Shown: positions 11,500 to 23,440, counted from the stretch's first letter. The stretch is 64,000 nt of DNA from Sepiola atlantica (GCA_963556195.1 OY744525.1:50777148-50841147), one strand, 5' to 3'. Numbers and translations: made by a program. The notes: a model not told the origin generated them from the sequence alone.

Positions 11500-11970
11500 C
11501 CATTTCTAAAAGTATAGAGAGATGTGTGCAGAAGAGTAGACTTCGATGGTATGGCCATGTTGAAAGAATGGATTAGAGTTCTTGGCTTAGTAGATGTAGA
11601 ACAGTTGAGTTAGCAGGATCAGTTCACAGGGAAAGGCCAAGGAAAACATCGGAGGAAGTGATAAAAATTGACTTGAGAGAAAGAGTGATAAAGACCTGGC
11701 CAGAGATAGGTTACTTTGGAAGTCAATTTCTTAAAGCCGTTCAATGCATGCCTATATGTAAAACAGACTCCTGGATAAACCGTTGCAGAAGCATGGATGT
11801 CTTAAGGTTGGCCGACCAAGGACAACTTGGAAGCAAGTGATTAGACAAGACTACACAGAGTCAAATTTGGAGACAGCTGAACCGTGTGAACTGCAGAGTG
11901 AGCTTGTGTGATATCAGAAAACGTCTGATCTCTGAACAAGGGAAAAGTGATGTTAAATGAATAGAAGAAG
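11500..11970 (+). pseudogene. Degraded LINE C-terminal fragment
   Basis: In shifting frames this reads RLRWYGHVERMD-like, then RERPRKTSEEVIKIDLRERV, and further on GRPRTTWKQVIRQD. These are the C-terminal 'RWxGHVxRM ... GRPRxTW' signature of many invertebrate non-LTR retrotransposon ORF2 proteins. The motif occurs twice, so two fragments of one family may be fused. It is full of frameshifts and inactive. Related minus-strand copies lie near 46950-47150 and 56683-56886. Confidence 0.7.
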
Positions 11971-13088
11971 AAAAAGTATCTGATTTTTTTTTATGTATCT
12001 CAATTTTGATGTCAATTTTTGGAAACGCATTTTTGTTTTGCATTTATTTTATTACTTACAATTTTATTTGTGATTTTAGTAATAAAATCGCAAGCACTAG
12101 TTTGTTTTATTTAATAAATATCAGTTTTTGTTCATGTAAAATGTCAAAATAAAGACAAAAATAGAATGGAAAAATTAAAATCTAACTTGTATATTTAATG
12201 TGTTTCAATATTGGAAGAGTATAGAGATGTTACTATCAAATGGCCATATCCAGAGGAAAAAGTCATTCAGATTTTAATAAAATTAAATATCAATATTTAT
12301 AATTATGTTTGAACAAAAATGATTGAACATGAAAAGCCACAATTTAAATTATAATTTCGATTTTTTATCTTTATACATTTTTTTATTATTTTTTCTCATA
12401 TATTTATTTCTTTATAATCACATAATATTTAGGTTTCATATGCATTCAGTGAAAACAGTTTGCATTGAATGTGAAGGGTGAACATTTACTCTTAACAATC
12501 CGTCTCTTATAAGACAAAATTGTTAAGAATAAATTTAATACAATAAATTATTATTTTATATGAATAAAACAACCAACTGAAGTAATCCATTTTTATAAAA
12601 TAGGAGGAAGTATGGCCTTTTGACAGTCTTCAAATCTATTAAAAGATATACAATATATTAAAAGCAATATACAAAGTTAAATTCAATGGAAGTTGACATT
12701 AAAATAAAATGAAAAACATTCTGCTCACAAATCTATGAATAAATTAATCCAAGCCTTCTAATCTCTGAATTTCAAAATTTTAACAATAAAATGTAGTAGA
12801 AAAATCTTAAAAAAAGATTTCAAATAAAATGAAAATGAAGTAAATAAAGAAAAATTATATTTTTATAATAATAAAACTATTTTATGAAAGACAAAAGAAT
12901 GTACTAAATGCATGACTCAGATTTTCTCTGTATGAGAGATTTGCACTGTTTTTAGCAAAAAAAAATGTTGTGTGTGTTTGCAATGATGCCATGTTTGTCT
13001 TTATTAATGTGTCACAAAGTAATTAACTACAAATGAACTTGAAAGAAAATAGATTAAAATTGCAGAGAAAAGAAAATTGAAAACTAAC

Positions 13089-13346
13089 CTGCAATGTTGT
13101 ATCAATGGAGCAAAAATATATGACGAGACAAAATGTGTATGTATTTGAGTGTACACATCTGCTGCTGCTGCTGCTGCTATTATATGAACACATTGTTAGT
13201 CTTCTTGGTGGTACACACACGCACAAGTGTACATGAAGGTGTTACAAACAGTGTGTGTCTGTGGATGTGTGTTTTATGTGTGGATGTGGGAGAGTGTGCA
13301 TATATGCAGGAGAAGGAAAGCCACTGTCCAATTAAGTCTGCTCTAT
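13089..13346 (-). other. 5' non-coding exon of gene B (start approximate)
   Basis: The donor TTGCAG|GTTAGT ends the exon at 13089. The exon carries a CAG-repeat stretch (plus-strand CTGCTGCTGCTGCTGCT near 13160) and CA/GT-rich runs, as in its five sister exons. It should splice to 9916. Confidence 0.7.
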
Positions 13347-13380
13347 GCATCATGGCGTCTAGAGCCACTGACAAAGCACA
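13347..13380 (-). promoter_or_regulatory. Conserved promoter-like block of gene B
   Basis: The plus strand reads GCATCATGGCGTCTAGAGCC, then ACTGACAAAGC. The minus strand keeps CCATGATGC and GCTTTGT, but GCCGCC is changed to GACGCC and the CCAAT box is altered to CCACT. It is a diverged member of the six-copy module. Confidence 0.5.
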
Positions 13381-13399
13381 CAAAATCACAATATGAAAA

Positions 13400-15208
13400 A
13401 AGGTAAATATTCTTTTCTTTCATTGCCAAGACAGTGAATTTTTGTTTACACTACTCTTATTTAATTGTCTAAATATTTGGGAACTGGAGAAAAGATCAGG
13501 ATGATATTGAATATTTACAAAGAATAATTGATAATTAACTGAATAAGAACAAAAAAAAAGCTGCCATAGAAAATTTGTTTTCTTTGTGTTTCTTAATGTT
13601 ATTGTTATTTTTTTTTGGGGGGGGTCCTATTTTTTTTTATTTGAGTATTATAAATCAAATGTTAAAAAAGTCAGTATTTAATTTAACCTATTAACCTCAA
13701 AGTTGTAAACTACATAAATCTATTTTATTATTACAATGAGTAATGGAAATCAAATTTGAACATTTTTCAAGTTTTAATAAGCAAGATTCGTTTCTGTATT
13801 CAATTGTATTATATTAATAATAATTAATGTTTCAATTTTATATTTTCTATGGCTACATTTTATTAAATTGTTTTATTTTAAATCTTTGTATTAATAAAAC
13901 TACCAAACAAAATCTTGTGTGTCTGTGGGTGGGTTCTTCTCACTGATACATCACTTTGATAAATCCACATTGAATTAATTTTTTATTTACGATTAATCGA
14001 ATATTTATTGAAATCAACAATAAAATAAGGTTAAACTAAAACGAATTTTAAAAAATCCTTTCTTTTTTTTTTTAAATTGTAAACGTGATAATATTTTGAA
14101 TTATTTTTTGCTTGAGTCCTCTATCCTTGAATATGTCTCCAACCACGCAACGCTGAGTAAATACAGCTAGTTGATAATAATCAAAGAACAGTTTTGCTAA
14201 TGTTTCTGTTTGTATTTATTTTTTTCTGTATAGAAAAAGTGTTTCTAAAGCTGACAACAGTTATGATGAAATTAATGTAATTTACATAATAAATCAGATT
14301 AGAGTTTCAATTAAGACTACTAGTTTACTGGGTGGCCAACAGATGTCTCTGCATGTAGTGCGCCATTATATTGCTTGTTTACACTGCACCTGCTGGTGGT
14401 AGTCTCCCTTGATTTTGAAAATTATGTTATTTTGCTTAAATTTAAACCTGTTATGGCTTCACAGGCGAATTCAAATGGCAGCAGTGGTGTAAAACGTAAA
14501 CATTGATTTACTTCCATTAAAGAAAAAGTTTAACTTTCTTGCAGTCCCTGGCGGTTTAGAGACATGATAGGGTTAGGGTGGTTTAGGGACATGGTGGGTT
14601 AGGGTGGTTTAGGGACATGGTGGGTTAGGGTGGGTTAGGGACATGGTAGGTGTATAAATAGTGGAGTATGGGTGTGTTGATGATTTATTATTACAGTGAA
14701 ATTGAGTGGTCAATCAAATCTGTTTATCCGACAAGGCTCTGGAATCAAGAGTGCCAGGAAATCGGTGTTGCCCCTGTACTTTTCGTGTTATACGTTTTCC
14801 TTTGTAAATGTATGGATAAACGAATATGAGAGAATTCTGAAGTAAACATGTTTTCATAATCAGTATTTGCATCAAAAATGTGTAGCCATTTTGTTTATGA
14901 TCCGTTTGCAAATGCTCTCTACACTAATATTGCTGTTCTTTCTCTTCGTAAAAATAATGAAATCAATTAATATTGATAAAAAAGTTTTTTTAAGGGTTGG
15001 TCTTATTTTTAATTTCTAAATAATTTTGTTTGTGTTTTACTTTTTAAACACTTGATATTTGGATAATTCCTTTGATTTGCAGAATATAGTTTTCAAAAAT
15101 TTTCTATAATTAATAAATAAAAAAAAAAAAAAAGAAAAGAAAAATTAAAAATTATGAACTTAATCTTTAAATGTAAATTTTGTTTTAAATTAGGTTGGGT
15201 TTGATTTT
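13400..15208. other. Spacer between gene C 3' end and gene B promoter
   Basis: AT-rich spacer with the 3' UTR of gene C at its upper end. It contains a TTAGGG-rich minisatellite (14551-14650), a short dispersed-repeat tail at 14141-14172 (ACGCAACGCTGAGTAAATAC) and a non-repetitive, more GC-balanced stretch at 14330-14520 of unknown nature. No gene was seen. Confidence 0.55.
14551..14650 (+). repeat. TTAGGG-rich G-rich minisatellite
   Basis: There are about three to four units of roughly 27-30 bp built from GGTTTAGGGACATGGTGGG and GGGTTAGGGTGG. The array holds several TTAGGG hexamers and many GGG runs on the plus strand, so it could fold as a G-quadruplex. It resembles interstitial telomere-like DNA, but the unit is not a pure TTAGGG array. 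Confidence 0.8.
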
Positions 15209-15657
15209 TCAAGTATTTGTTGGATGTATTGTGTGAGGTATTTCGAGAGAAGAATTTTGCTGAACATCCGCATCATTGTGTAAAGTTTGTGACTCTTGTA
15301 TTGATTGCACCAAAGAAGCATTTTCTTCTTGTTCTTCCTCTTTTGGGATTTGTTCTTCTGCTTCTTCCACTGTGGTTTGCACTTGTTCTTGTTGAGGCTC
15401 ACATGTCACGTTGTCTGCCTCTGCATTGTTCAGCTGTAACTGGGTGTCAGAAGTGTATCTATCCACTGCAGTCTTCTTCAGCGTTGTCCACTGCCTATAG
15501 TCAGAGTTGGGGTCGGCATCTGCCTTATACATTCGTCTTGGAACAGTCCTTGTATCCCCAGGAGACATGAATGTCTGTAATGAAGGCTTCATATCTGTAT
15601 ATTCCTCATGGATATTTTCTGATGAATGTGGTTCATAATAATCTGATGTTTCAGATG
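15209..15657 (-). CDS. Protocadherin gene C, terminal coding exon (cytoplasmic tail)
   Basis: The acceptor GGTTATTTCAG precedes 15657, and the stop is at 15209 (449 nt). After the split Ala codon it reads SETSDYYEPHSSENIHEEYT, then MKPSLQTFMSPGDTRTVPRR, then a Glu/Gln-rich end finishing in HPTNT. LQTFMS fits the WIRS motif. The last about 60 residues differ from the D-G version and are longer. Confidence 0.92.
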
Positions 15658-15832
15658 CTGAAATAACCAAAAGGAAACAAATTTATAATGTATCGGAAAC
15701 CAATATGATACAAAAGAAAATAATCTATCAATTTTAAAAATTAGATTTTGTGAAGATTCTAAGAACTTAATTAAAACAAAGTTCTTGTTCTATATCTAAT
15801 TTTATGCTAGTACATCACCAGAAAGAACATAC

Positions 15833-15980
15833 CAGAAATATTTTGACAGTGATTTGCATATCTTTCAGCGTAAGGATCTTCTTGGTCTGGTTGAGAAGAG
15901 GCTTCCATATCAGGGTGAAACGCAGGACCCATACAGTTTCTCTCTTCGTGTCTCTTACCACCAGTTGCACCTCTGATTTC
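15833..15980 (-). CDS. Protocadherin gene C, exon 2 (cytoplasmic)
   Basis: The exon is 148 nt, phase 0 in and phase 1 out, from AAAG|GAAATC to TCTG|GTATGT. It encodes EIRGATGGKRHEERN, then CMGPAFHPDMEASSQ, then DQEDPYAERYANHCQNIS. With its neighbours it gives a 1008-aa protein. Confidence 0.92.
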
Positions 15981-16129
15981 CTTTCATAAATAGGACACAA
16001 AAAAAACATGAATTAATTTGATTTAAATGAAGTAATCATGATCACGAGAAAATGTATAAATGTTAGTTAAAAAGCAATTTTGCAGGTAAAATTTCAAAAA
16101 TGTTTAAAATTAACTAAATAGACACCTAC

Positions 16130-16234
16130 CTCATAGATAACCTTAGTAGAAAATAATGAGATTAAAAAAAAACTCCCAGGCAATGCCGAGTAGAAACAGT
16201 TAGTAGTAAGTAAAAATAGAAAATGAATTCCTAC
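16130..16234 (-). other. Candidate alternative extension of gene C large exon (second in-frame donor)
   Basis: Just after the normal donor (GAG|GTAGGA at 16235/16234) the frame stays open for 35 codons. It reaches a second copy of the exon end, ACTAAGGTTATCTATGAG|GTAGGT, with donor at 16130. About 25 bp around the donor is duplicated, enclosing a dispersed repeat (16171-16208, CTCCCAGGCAATGCCGAGTA). Use of the second donor would add 35 aa in frame, ending in KVIYE. Whether it is used is unknown. Confidence 0.5.
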
Positions 16235-18664
16235 CTCATAGATGACCTCAGTAGCTGTTTGGACTTTAATTCCCAGGGCTGAACTTCTACGTCCATCATT
16301 TAAGACATCTGCACGATGTTGGGGCCTTCTGCCTCTTCCCGGTAGAGTTCTACAAAGCACATCTTGTTCTGCTCTGACAGCAACAGACACACCAGACCAA
16401 TAAGTAGTCTGGTAAGACGGATGCATTGCATGTGCCTGTTCTGGATAATATTTGCTGGAAGAGTCAGCCAATGGATGTGCTTGTGCAACACTTCTGGTAT
16501 CAATGCAACGAAGGATGCAGATGGAAATTGCAGCAGTAATTGGTATAGCAACGGTGACTGCAACCAACACAATGACAATGAGTAAATACTGGTGGATCTT
16601 GATATCAGTGTGCGTATAGGCAGCATTTAAGATATCTGCGGTATTGTTACTAACTGTCAATGTCAAAAAGACTGATGTCTTTGCAGATAAAACTGGACTA
16701 CCACTATCCTTGACCATAAACTGCAGGTGATACGAGCCAGCATCTTGATGGGCAAGTAAGCGAGTGAAAGACAACAATCCACTATAATGATTGATGGCAA
16801 ACAACTGTTTATCGTTGCCTGCAGTTATTTCATATTTGAGAAATGCATTCTCTTGACTGTCACTGTCGCCAGCCTTGAGAAGAGTGATGTTCTTTGTATG
16901 ATGTGGATGGTATTTGACATCGAGATTGAAAGGATTGACACTGGGAAAGGTAAAATATGGAGCATTATCATTTTTATCTTCAATGTGCACAATGACATTG
17001 ACGCTATTATCAAGTGGAGGGTTTCCATTATCTTTCACTAAAACCTTGAATTTATAAATGTCTTTGAACTCATGGTCAAGAGACATGATTGTTGAAATCA
17101 AGCCATCACTGGTTATCTTGAAAGGTAGGAAGTCTTCATTTTTCGTAAGCAAAGAATATGTGAGTCTACTGCCAGCTCCCAGATCAGGATCAGTGGCATT
17201 GATAGAACCAACTGACGTCTTTGGACTTTCATTCTCAAACACAGAGAATTTAAATGTATCTTTTGTAAATTGTGGTCTTACATCATTGACATCTTTCACT
17301 TTGATGGAGAACTTGCTATCACTGTGTTGTGGAGGAGATCCTTCATCTTTGCAGCTGATTGTAACATCATGGTGCTCTTGCATTTCTCTGTCAACTTTGT
17401 GTTTCAATGTCACTTTGTATTCTTTGGATCTTAATTTCTGTAAACGGAATTTATCATGGTGCAACTCACAGTTAACCTGTCCATTTTGTCCAGCGTCAGG
17501 ATCAGTCACTTTAACATAAGCAATAAAACTGCCGATTTCAATGTCTTCAAGTATGGTTGCTGTGTTATCTGTTGAATCAGACATAAAAGTGACAAAAATG
17601 TTTGGCGATCTGTTTTCGGTGTTAATAATGTTTACTGAAACGCCTGCAAATCCACTCAATGGTGAATGTCCACTGTCAGTTGCCATAACATACAATTTAT
17701 AAATGTTCTGAACTGAAGGTAATTTTTGTTTTAAAAAAATTTCTCCTGTTTCTTCATTCAGTTCAAAATTGTTTTTATCATCATTTGATGTTTGTGGACT
17801 AAAATGATAAAAAACTTTGCTATTTTCTCCTTCGTCCAAATCTGTGGCGGACACGATAACAATTGGTTTCTCCCTATAATCTTCATTCTTTACTGAAACA
17901 TTATAAATACTTTTTGTAAATCTAGGAGGATTGTCGTTCAAATCTGTTATAGTAATATGAATATTTAAAATGCTTTGTTTAGGTATAGATCCATTGTCTT
18001 TTGCAATTATTTGGAGCATGTACGAATCTTTCTCTTCTCTGTCAAGTTTACCATCAACAAATAAATCTAATTGTGTCGGGCCGAATGTGGTTTTATCTAT
18101 TGACAAAGAGAACGGCTCGTTTTTTGTCTTTTTCAGTTCATAAGTTATCTGCGAATTAATTACACTAACGTCTTTGTCTTTTGCATTTGGTACAGTTTTT
18201 TTAAACCCTTCTCTGACGCCTTCAGAAATATGCATGTTAATTTGTTTCTCTGGAAATTTTGGCGCATTATCGTTAATGTCATTTATAATTATCTTGATTT
18301 TAATAATCTTCATGAATGTCTTTCCTTGTCGTACAGCAACATCCACCATTTGGGAACATTCTGTATTCCATTTACACATTGATTCAGCATCCAGAGTCTG
18401 GGCAGTGAAGAGTTTTCCTTTCTTCTCGGAGACATGAAATAACTGAGAAGTGCCTGCCATTTCCTGTCGGAGTTGGTTGAAAGTGATCAATCTTCTGTTT
18501 TCCAAAGGGACATCATCCATGATGTGGGAGTCAGCTGCAATGTCACCCAGGTAAGTACCTGGACTCTTACCTTCATCGACATTGTATGTCAGATCTGCAC
18601 CTTGGCAAAGTTGTAAGACCGACAGGAATATGCATATAATTATTGACATTATCCAACGTTGCAT
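16235..18664 (-). CDS. Protocadherin gene C, large exon: signal peptide, EC1-EC6, TM, proximal tail
   Basis: The exon has 810 codons from the ATG at 18664, chosen because it starts a signal peptide (about 1-22, ending LCQG) eight bases after the acceptor CTTTTCAG. EC1 has the CX5C loop (MCKWNTEC) and DINDNAPKF, EC2 ends DLNDNPPRF, and EC5 ends DKNDNAPYF. A TM of about 28 residues lies before DTRSVAQAH. The mature chain is one residue shorter than in genes B, D, E and F. EC2 and EC3 are clearly its own; from about 17530 down to the donor it is nearly identical to the other copies. Private changes there include VHIEDKNDN. Confidence 0.96.
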
Positions 18665-18832
18665 CGGGGTTTCTGAAAAGATATGATTATTTGTTAAAAA
18701 AAAAACTTTGTATTATGTAAAGCTATTTCTCAGTTATTACTTATACCATTTATTGCATATATTTGGATTGATATACTGTGCAGTTACACTAAAATCAAAC
18801 TCTCTCTTGACATAATCTAGAATCTATTAAAT

Positions 18833-19231
18833 ATTCCATGATAAATGCCAGTATACTGAAATCATATGCCCTTAATAGGGTTAAGATGAAAATTCATATA
18901 CACTAAATGTACAAAAGCATGGAAATTCCCAAATTTTTACACTTTTATTGTCATTAATTAAGGGTATGACTACATATCAACCAAACTATTTCATTATCAC
19001 ATCACTACAGTATAAATCTCTATGCATGAGTGGATGAAGTGTGTGAGATGCGCTGAAGAAAAATTCCTACCAGTAAAATACATAGCCCTGTTGTGCTCGC
19101 ATACCCTTAATGACAATAAAAGTGTAAAAATTTTGGAATTTCCTTGCTTTTGTACATTTAGTGTATATGAATTTTCATCTTAACCCTATTAAGGGCATAT
19201 GATTTCAGTATACTGGCATTTATCATGGAAT
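18833..19231. mobile_element. Palindromic MITE-like element with about 150-bp inverted ends
   Basis: ATTCCATGATAAATGCCAG at 18833 is mirrored by CTGGCATTTATCATGGAAT ending at 19231. Pairing continues inward through ATATGCCCTTAATAGGG, TACACTAAATGTACAAAAGC and GACAATAAAAGTGTAAAAAT. There is no ORF. A clear target duplication was not identified. Confidence 0.82.
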
Positions 19232-19239
19232 GTCACTAC

Positions 19240-19640
19240 TTTTGTAAAGGCTATGCCTCAATACAATGGTCATTTTTAAGGGTTTTTTTCAATTTTCTGG
19301 AAAACTAAGGTATATGGTAAACTGAAATTAAAATGCCATCAACTAGGCCCTAGAACCTCTATCTCTGCCAAAAATCGGCTGAATCCATCAAATAGTTGAT
19401 GAGATACAGGGTGGCACGTACGTACGTAGGACACACGGATAACATGATTTCATGATTGAACTTTCTGGATCTCTGGGTTGCCTTGACTAATGATGCTGAA
19501 ATTCTACACACTTATAGAACCTATCAAATAAAAATTTTGTGCAAAGTTTTAACTAATTTGGTTTATTGGATTTTGAGTTATGATTGATCAAAGTAATTAG
19601 ATTTCCAGCATAGGTCATTCTTGAAGTCTATTAAGGGGTA
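19240..19640. repeat. Uncharacterised repeat-like stretch
   Basis: Less AT-rich than its surroundings, with a CGTACGTACGTAGGACACAC string at about 19412-19440 and text typical of degraded transposon DNA. It abuts the palindromic element. No family was recognised. Confidence 0.35.
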
Positions 19641-20929
19641 GAGCACTCTCGCGCCTCTCTTGATTTAAAAATATTATAAATGTCAAACATAATAACCTTT
19701 TACCAAAATAAATGGAATCAGCATTAAATAACCCAAAAAGAGTTGATATGCCATAAAACAAAACAATCATTCATAACATAATTCATTAGATTTTATATAA
19801 TTTGAAAAGTCAGCCAGATTCTCAAAATTAAACTTAAATCACATTGCACCTAACAGATCGATATTTCATTCTGAATTTCTTCTTTGTTTTGTAGCACCAT
19901 GTTCTTCAGAATACTAAAATGCAATTTGAGTTAATTTTTTATCGGTTCAAAATATTTTTCGGGGGGGAAACCATCTTTGTTATCAGCAGCAAACATCAAT
20001 TACAATGGTTGCCATATTTGTTAGCAGCAGCAAATGTTATTTATATGTTGCATTTATTGTTAATACATCTAATGAAAACAAACAACTTGATCATATTTTA
20101 ATTTTCTCATTTTGTCAATAAATAATATGTGTGTTAAAAATTTTAAGCTACAAAAATATGCAATGAATTCTTTTCATATAATTTTTTTAAAATGTTTTAA
20201 CTGCCCCTTTCCTCCCTCAATGTTAAAACAATAAAACTGTGAAATTATTTTGTCTAGAGAGTTAGGAATGTACTGTTTATTTCAAATAATAATACTGAGC
20301 GGACATTTACATTATTTGTTGAAAAATTTAGTTATCAATTTCTAGTGTGTTTTTAAAATTCTTCTACTTTTCAGATGTTGCTGGAAACTTATCAAATAAA
20401 TATGTGTTTCGCTAATCAGAGAAAAGTAAAGTTTAATTCAATTTTGAGGCAAGATATTTTATTTATTTTTATGTTACAATTTCCAAATGTTTGACTGTTC
20501 TAACTGTAACAAATGCTATGTTTGACATAATTCTAAACAATCAGTGTTATTAAAATGTCATTGAATATGTTAAAGAGATTGTAACCACCTTAAAAAGAAA
20601 TCATAGTTTTCTAATTAAATACCTTGCAGTATGAAATTCATCCATTACTATAAAGTTATACGTCGGATATATTATACGGAGCGATGTCCTTTGACCCAGC
20701 ACCGATACACTCCCCCCCCCCTCCAAACAATACTAGACTAACGTCTCGATGTGCAACACTTTACAAAAGCAGGTAAATGAGGCCAATACAAGCAATCTCT
20801 GTAAAACAGTATTAACTTATGATCCAAAACTCTGACATTTTAAAATTACTAAATCGAAAGTAAAAGTATATTGTTTATTTATTTTCTTTTGTTACTCGAT
20901 TCCCGACTGCTTTCAAGTTGTATCTATGA

Positions 20930-21180
20930 CTACACCAAAAAGCTGTCTTCCTCTGCTGCCTTGCAAGTTTGACGAGAGATAGTCAAAGGCTAAGAGTCAG
21001 GTAACCTCCAACAGAAACCTTCCTGCTGCCTTGTAGGTTTGTCTAGGGATAGTCAAATGGTAAGAGTTAAGTAATCCTAACAGTTTTGCAGGTTTGATTA
21101 GGGATAAGCTATGGTAACCTGACAGAAAACTTCTTGCCGCTTTGTCTAGGTATAGTCAGAGTACAACTTTCACAAATAAA
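20930..21180. repeat. Imperfect tandem repeat, about 75-bp unit, three to four copies
   Basis: The words CTTCCTGCTGCCTTG, AGGTTTGTCTAGGGATAGTC, AAATGGTAAGAG and GTAACCTCCAACAGAAAC recur in the same order with substitutions and deletions. Confidence 0.7.
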
Positions 21181-21314
21181 CAAATCAAGTTCAAACTCTT
21201 AAAAAAGGTACCATTTTATGACATTAATAGATAATATAAATGTTTATGTATAGATTAACATTTTTTTGTTGTTTTTTTTAATCAGTTTTTAGTAGTTATG
21301 ATAGTCATATCTGG

Positions 21315-21480
21315 GAAGTGGCGTGGTGTAGTGGTTACACGCATGTACTGTGGGCTTGACATGCTGAGTTTGAGCTCTGTCGGAACTACTGCATCATTTT
21401 CACTAATACCTTTTGGAAAGGTTCATACCTAACTAACTGTATATCCTCCATCCAGCTATGAATTAAAATAGACTAGACTA
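21315..21480 (+). mobile_element. tRNA-derived SINE
   Basis: GGCGTGGTGTAGTGGTTACA contains an A box (TGGTGTAGTGG, 21324-21334). About 45 bp on is a worn B box (GAGTTTGAGCTC). The head is followed by a non-tRNA body and an AT-rich tail. This fits cephalopod tRNA-derived SINEs in layout; the exact family is not determined. Confidence 0.65.
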
Positions 21481-22783
21481 ACAAGCTTTGGTTTGAAACT
21501 AGTCTAGTAGGAAAACCTCAAAATAACACCAGTTTTTCTCTGCTTACCCCAGCATTGTTTCCAGTCACCCTCGACTTTTTCTTGCTATTGGAGTCAAGCA
21601 CTGCCAGTTTAGAAGAGGTGTTGTTGAGTATTGCTTGCTTCACTATAGACTCCCTTCATAGGCATTCTTACAGGGAGTGTCCATTGTCTCTCGAGACTGA
21701 AAGGATGCCAATAATCTGGCATGGCCAGTTGTTTTTTATGAAGGTATACGCTATTATAAGCTCCTTTTTTATGAGAATGTTTTTATAAGGGTTATTTTAG
21801 ACATGAATGCATTGAATATGTTGATTGCATTGCGTGTTGTTACAGTAAGTTTAGTCAAATAAAAACAAGAAACTGACAAGTAACAGTGCTATTCTTCTGT
21901 GTGCTCATTCAAATTTATATCATGGCTCTTTTTGGTCACATCACCATGCGATGGAAACAGGAAATTTACATATGGATCTATGCCAGAGATACAAAAAGGA
22001 AGATACATGGCTTGAGAAGGGGGAAACATAATTGTCAGGAAAGGTGACTATGTAAGGGTTCAGGGGTTTGGTGTTCGATTGGTAAGCTACAATTGAAAAA
22101 TTTGAAATCTTCAACATAATACAGAAGATGGTATGCAGAAATTTGATATGGACTTCCACATAATATGCTTTTTCTCAACCGAGATATTATAAACCATGGA
22201 TATTTTACAATGGTTTACATTTAAATGCAAGTGTACCACTGTATGCCTGCGCAGCTTAGAAGGTGGCTATTATTCTTGGTCAGCAAATAACTTGCCAAAC
22301 GCCAGACAAAACTTTTTTTTTCTTTGTTTTTCTTTTTTTATTTTTCTTACCCAATTTTATACATTTTAGTTATGACCTATTTCCCAGTGTTGTATATCTT
22401 TGATTTCTCGAAATTGACCCCCGCGATAGAAGGATTATTACCAATATTTACTTCCTTTGGTTTTTTTCTTTGGATTGTTTTACAAATTACATCCTGGTTT
22501 TTTGATCCTTTGAACATTCTTCACGGTCTTAACTATATCTTCTTTTAAAGTCAATGATGAACATGGTTTTAATTCTGTTGTTTTTTAATCTTATTTTCTC
22601 CATGTGATAAACCTCACTTTTTCTGTTTATGTTTTTGATCTAATGATTCTGAAGAGAAGAATTTGTTTTTTTATGGTAAACTACCTGGATATTTTGTTTA
22701 CTGTACAGATTTTTTTAAACAATAGGAAATCCGACGAGTTGCTTTAGGTATAAATTATAAGATGATATAATAATAAAAATCTT

Positions 22784-22785
<2 letters not shown>

Positions 22786-22816
<31 letters not shown>
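22786..22816. repeat. (TA)n microsatellite
   Basis: A run of about 15 TA units directly before the tandem SINE pair. Confidence 0.9.
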
Positions 22817-22819
<3 letters not shown>

Positions 22820-23440
22820 TTAATAAATAAAAAATTTTATCCATAAACATATATATATGTTTCGCGTTTTTATTTTACGCTCGCCAATATGAAATTACAT
22901 AACCACATCGCCGGTCGAACAATTCGAACCCCTGATCCACGTATTATGAACCCTAGTCTTGTAACACTTAGGCCATCCCATCGATTATGCTTTGAAATGC
23001 AGGAGAAATACGCCTTGTATCTTTTCTTTAGTGTAAGCACAAGTAATATGATTCTAAAGAGAATTCTATCTCCCCAAGGGAGGAACCGTGTGACGTGGCT
23101 AATTTATGAATCACTAATTTACTATCTCTCAAAAGGACTAAACTTAATAAGAGCTTAATAATTATTATTAATAAATAAATATTTTTATCCATAGACATAT
23201 GTTTCGCATTTTTATTTTACTGCCGTCAGTATGGAATTACGTAACCGCATCACCGGTCGAACGATTCAAACGCCTGATCCATGTATTATGAACCCTAGTC
23301 TCGTAACACTTAGGCTAACGTGGCGATTATGCTTTGAAATGCAAGAGAAATACGCCTTGTATCTTTTCTTTAATATAAACAAAAGTAATGTGATTCTAAA
23401 GAGTGTTCTATTTTCTCAATGAAGAGAACCATGCAATATA
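22816..23440 (-). mobile_element. Two tandem copies of a tRNA-derived SINE
   Basis: Copies at about 22816-23161 and 23162-23440 share the same order of words, from ATTATTAATAAATAAA through ACCGGTCGAAC to GCTTTGAAATGCA. On the minus strand the first copy has an A box (TGGCCTAAGTG, 22965-22975) and a B box (GGTTCGAATT, 22921-22930) at tRNA spacing. The second has the same boxes with mutations. Direct tandem arrangement suggests duplication of an already inserted SINE. Confidence 0.65.

Larger units (their letters stand above)
9917..13088 (-). other. 5'-UTR intron of gene B (3.2 kb)
   Basis: The intron runs from donor CAG|GTTAGT (13088) to the acceptor at 9917. It contains a palindromic element (10036-10412), a shortened copy of it (11057-11170), a decayed protocadherin EC2 relic (11206-11395) and a LINE 3' fragment (11500-11970). 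The rest, 12000-13080, is plain AT-rich sequence. Confidence 0.75.

Noticed and set aside
22912..22990. A genuine tRNA gene
   Set aside because: A and B boxes are present, but the flanks do not pair into an acceptor stem that I can see, and the sequence is repeated with a SINE-like body.
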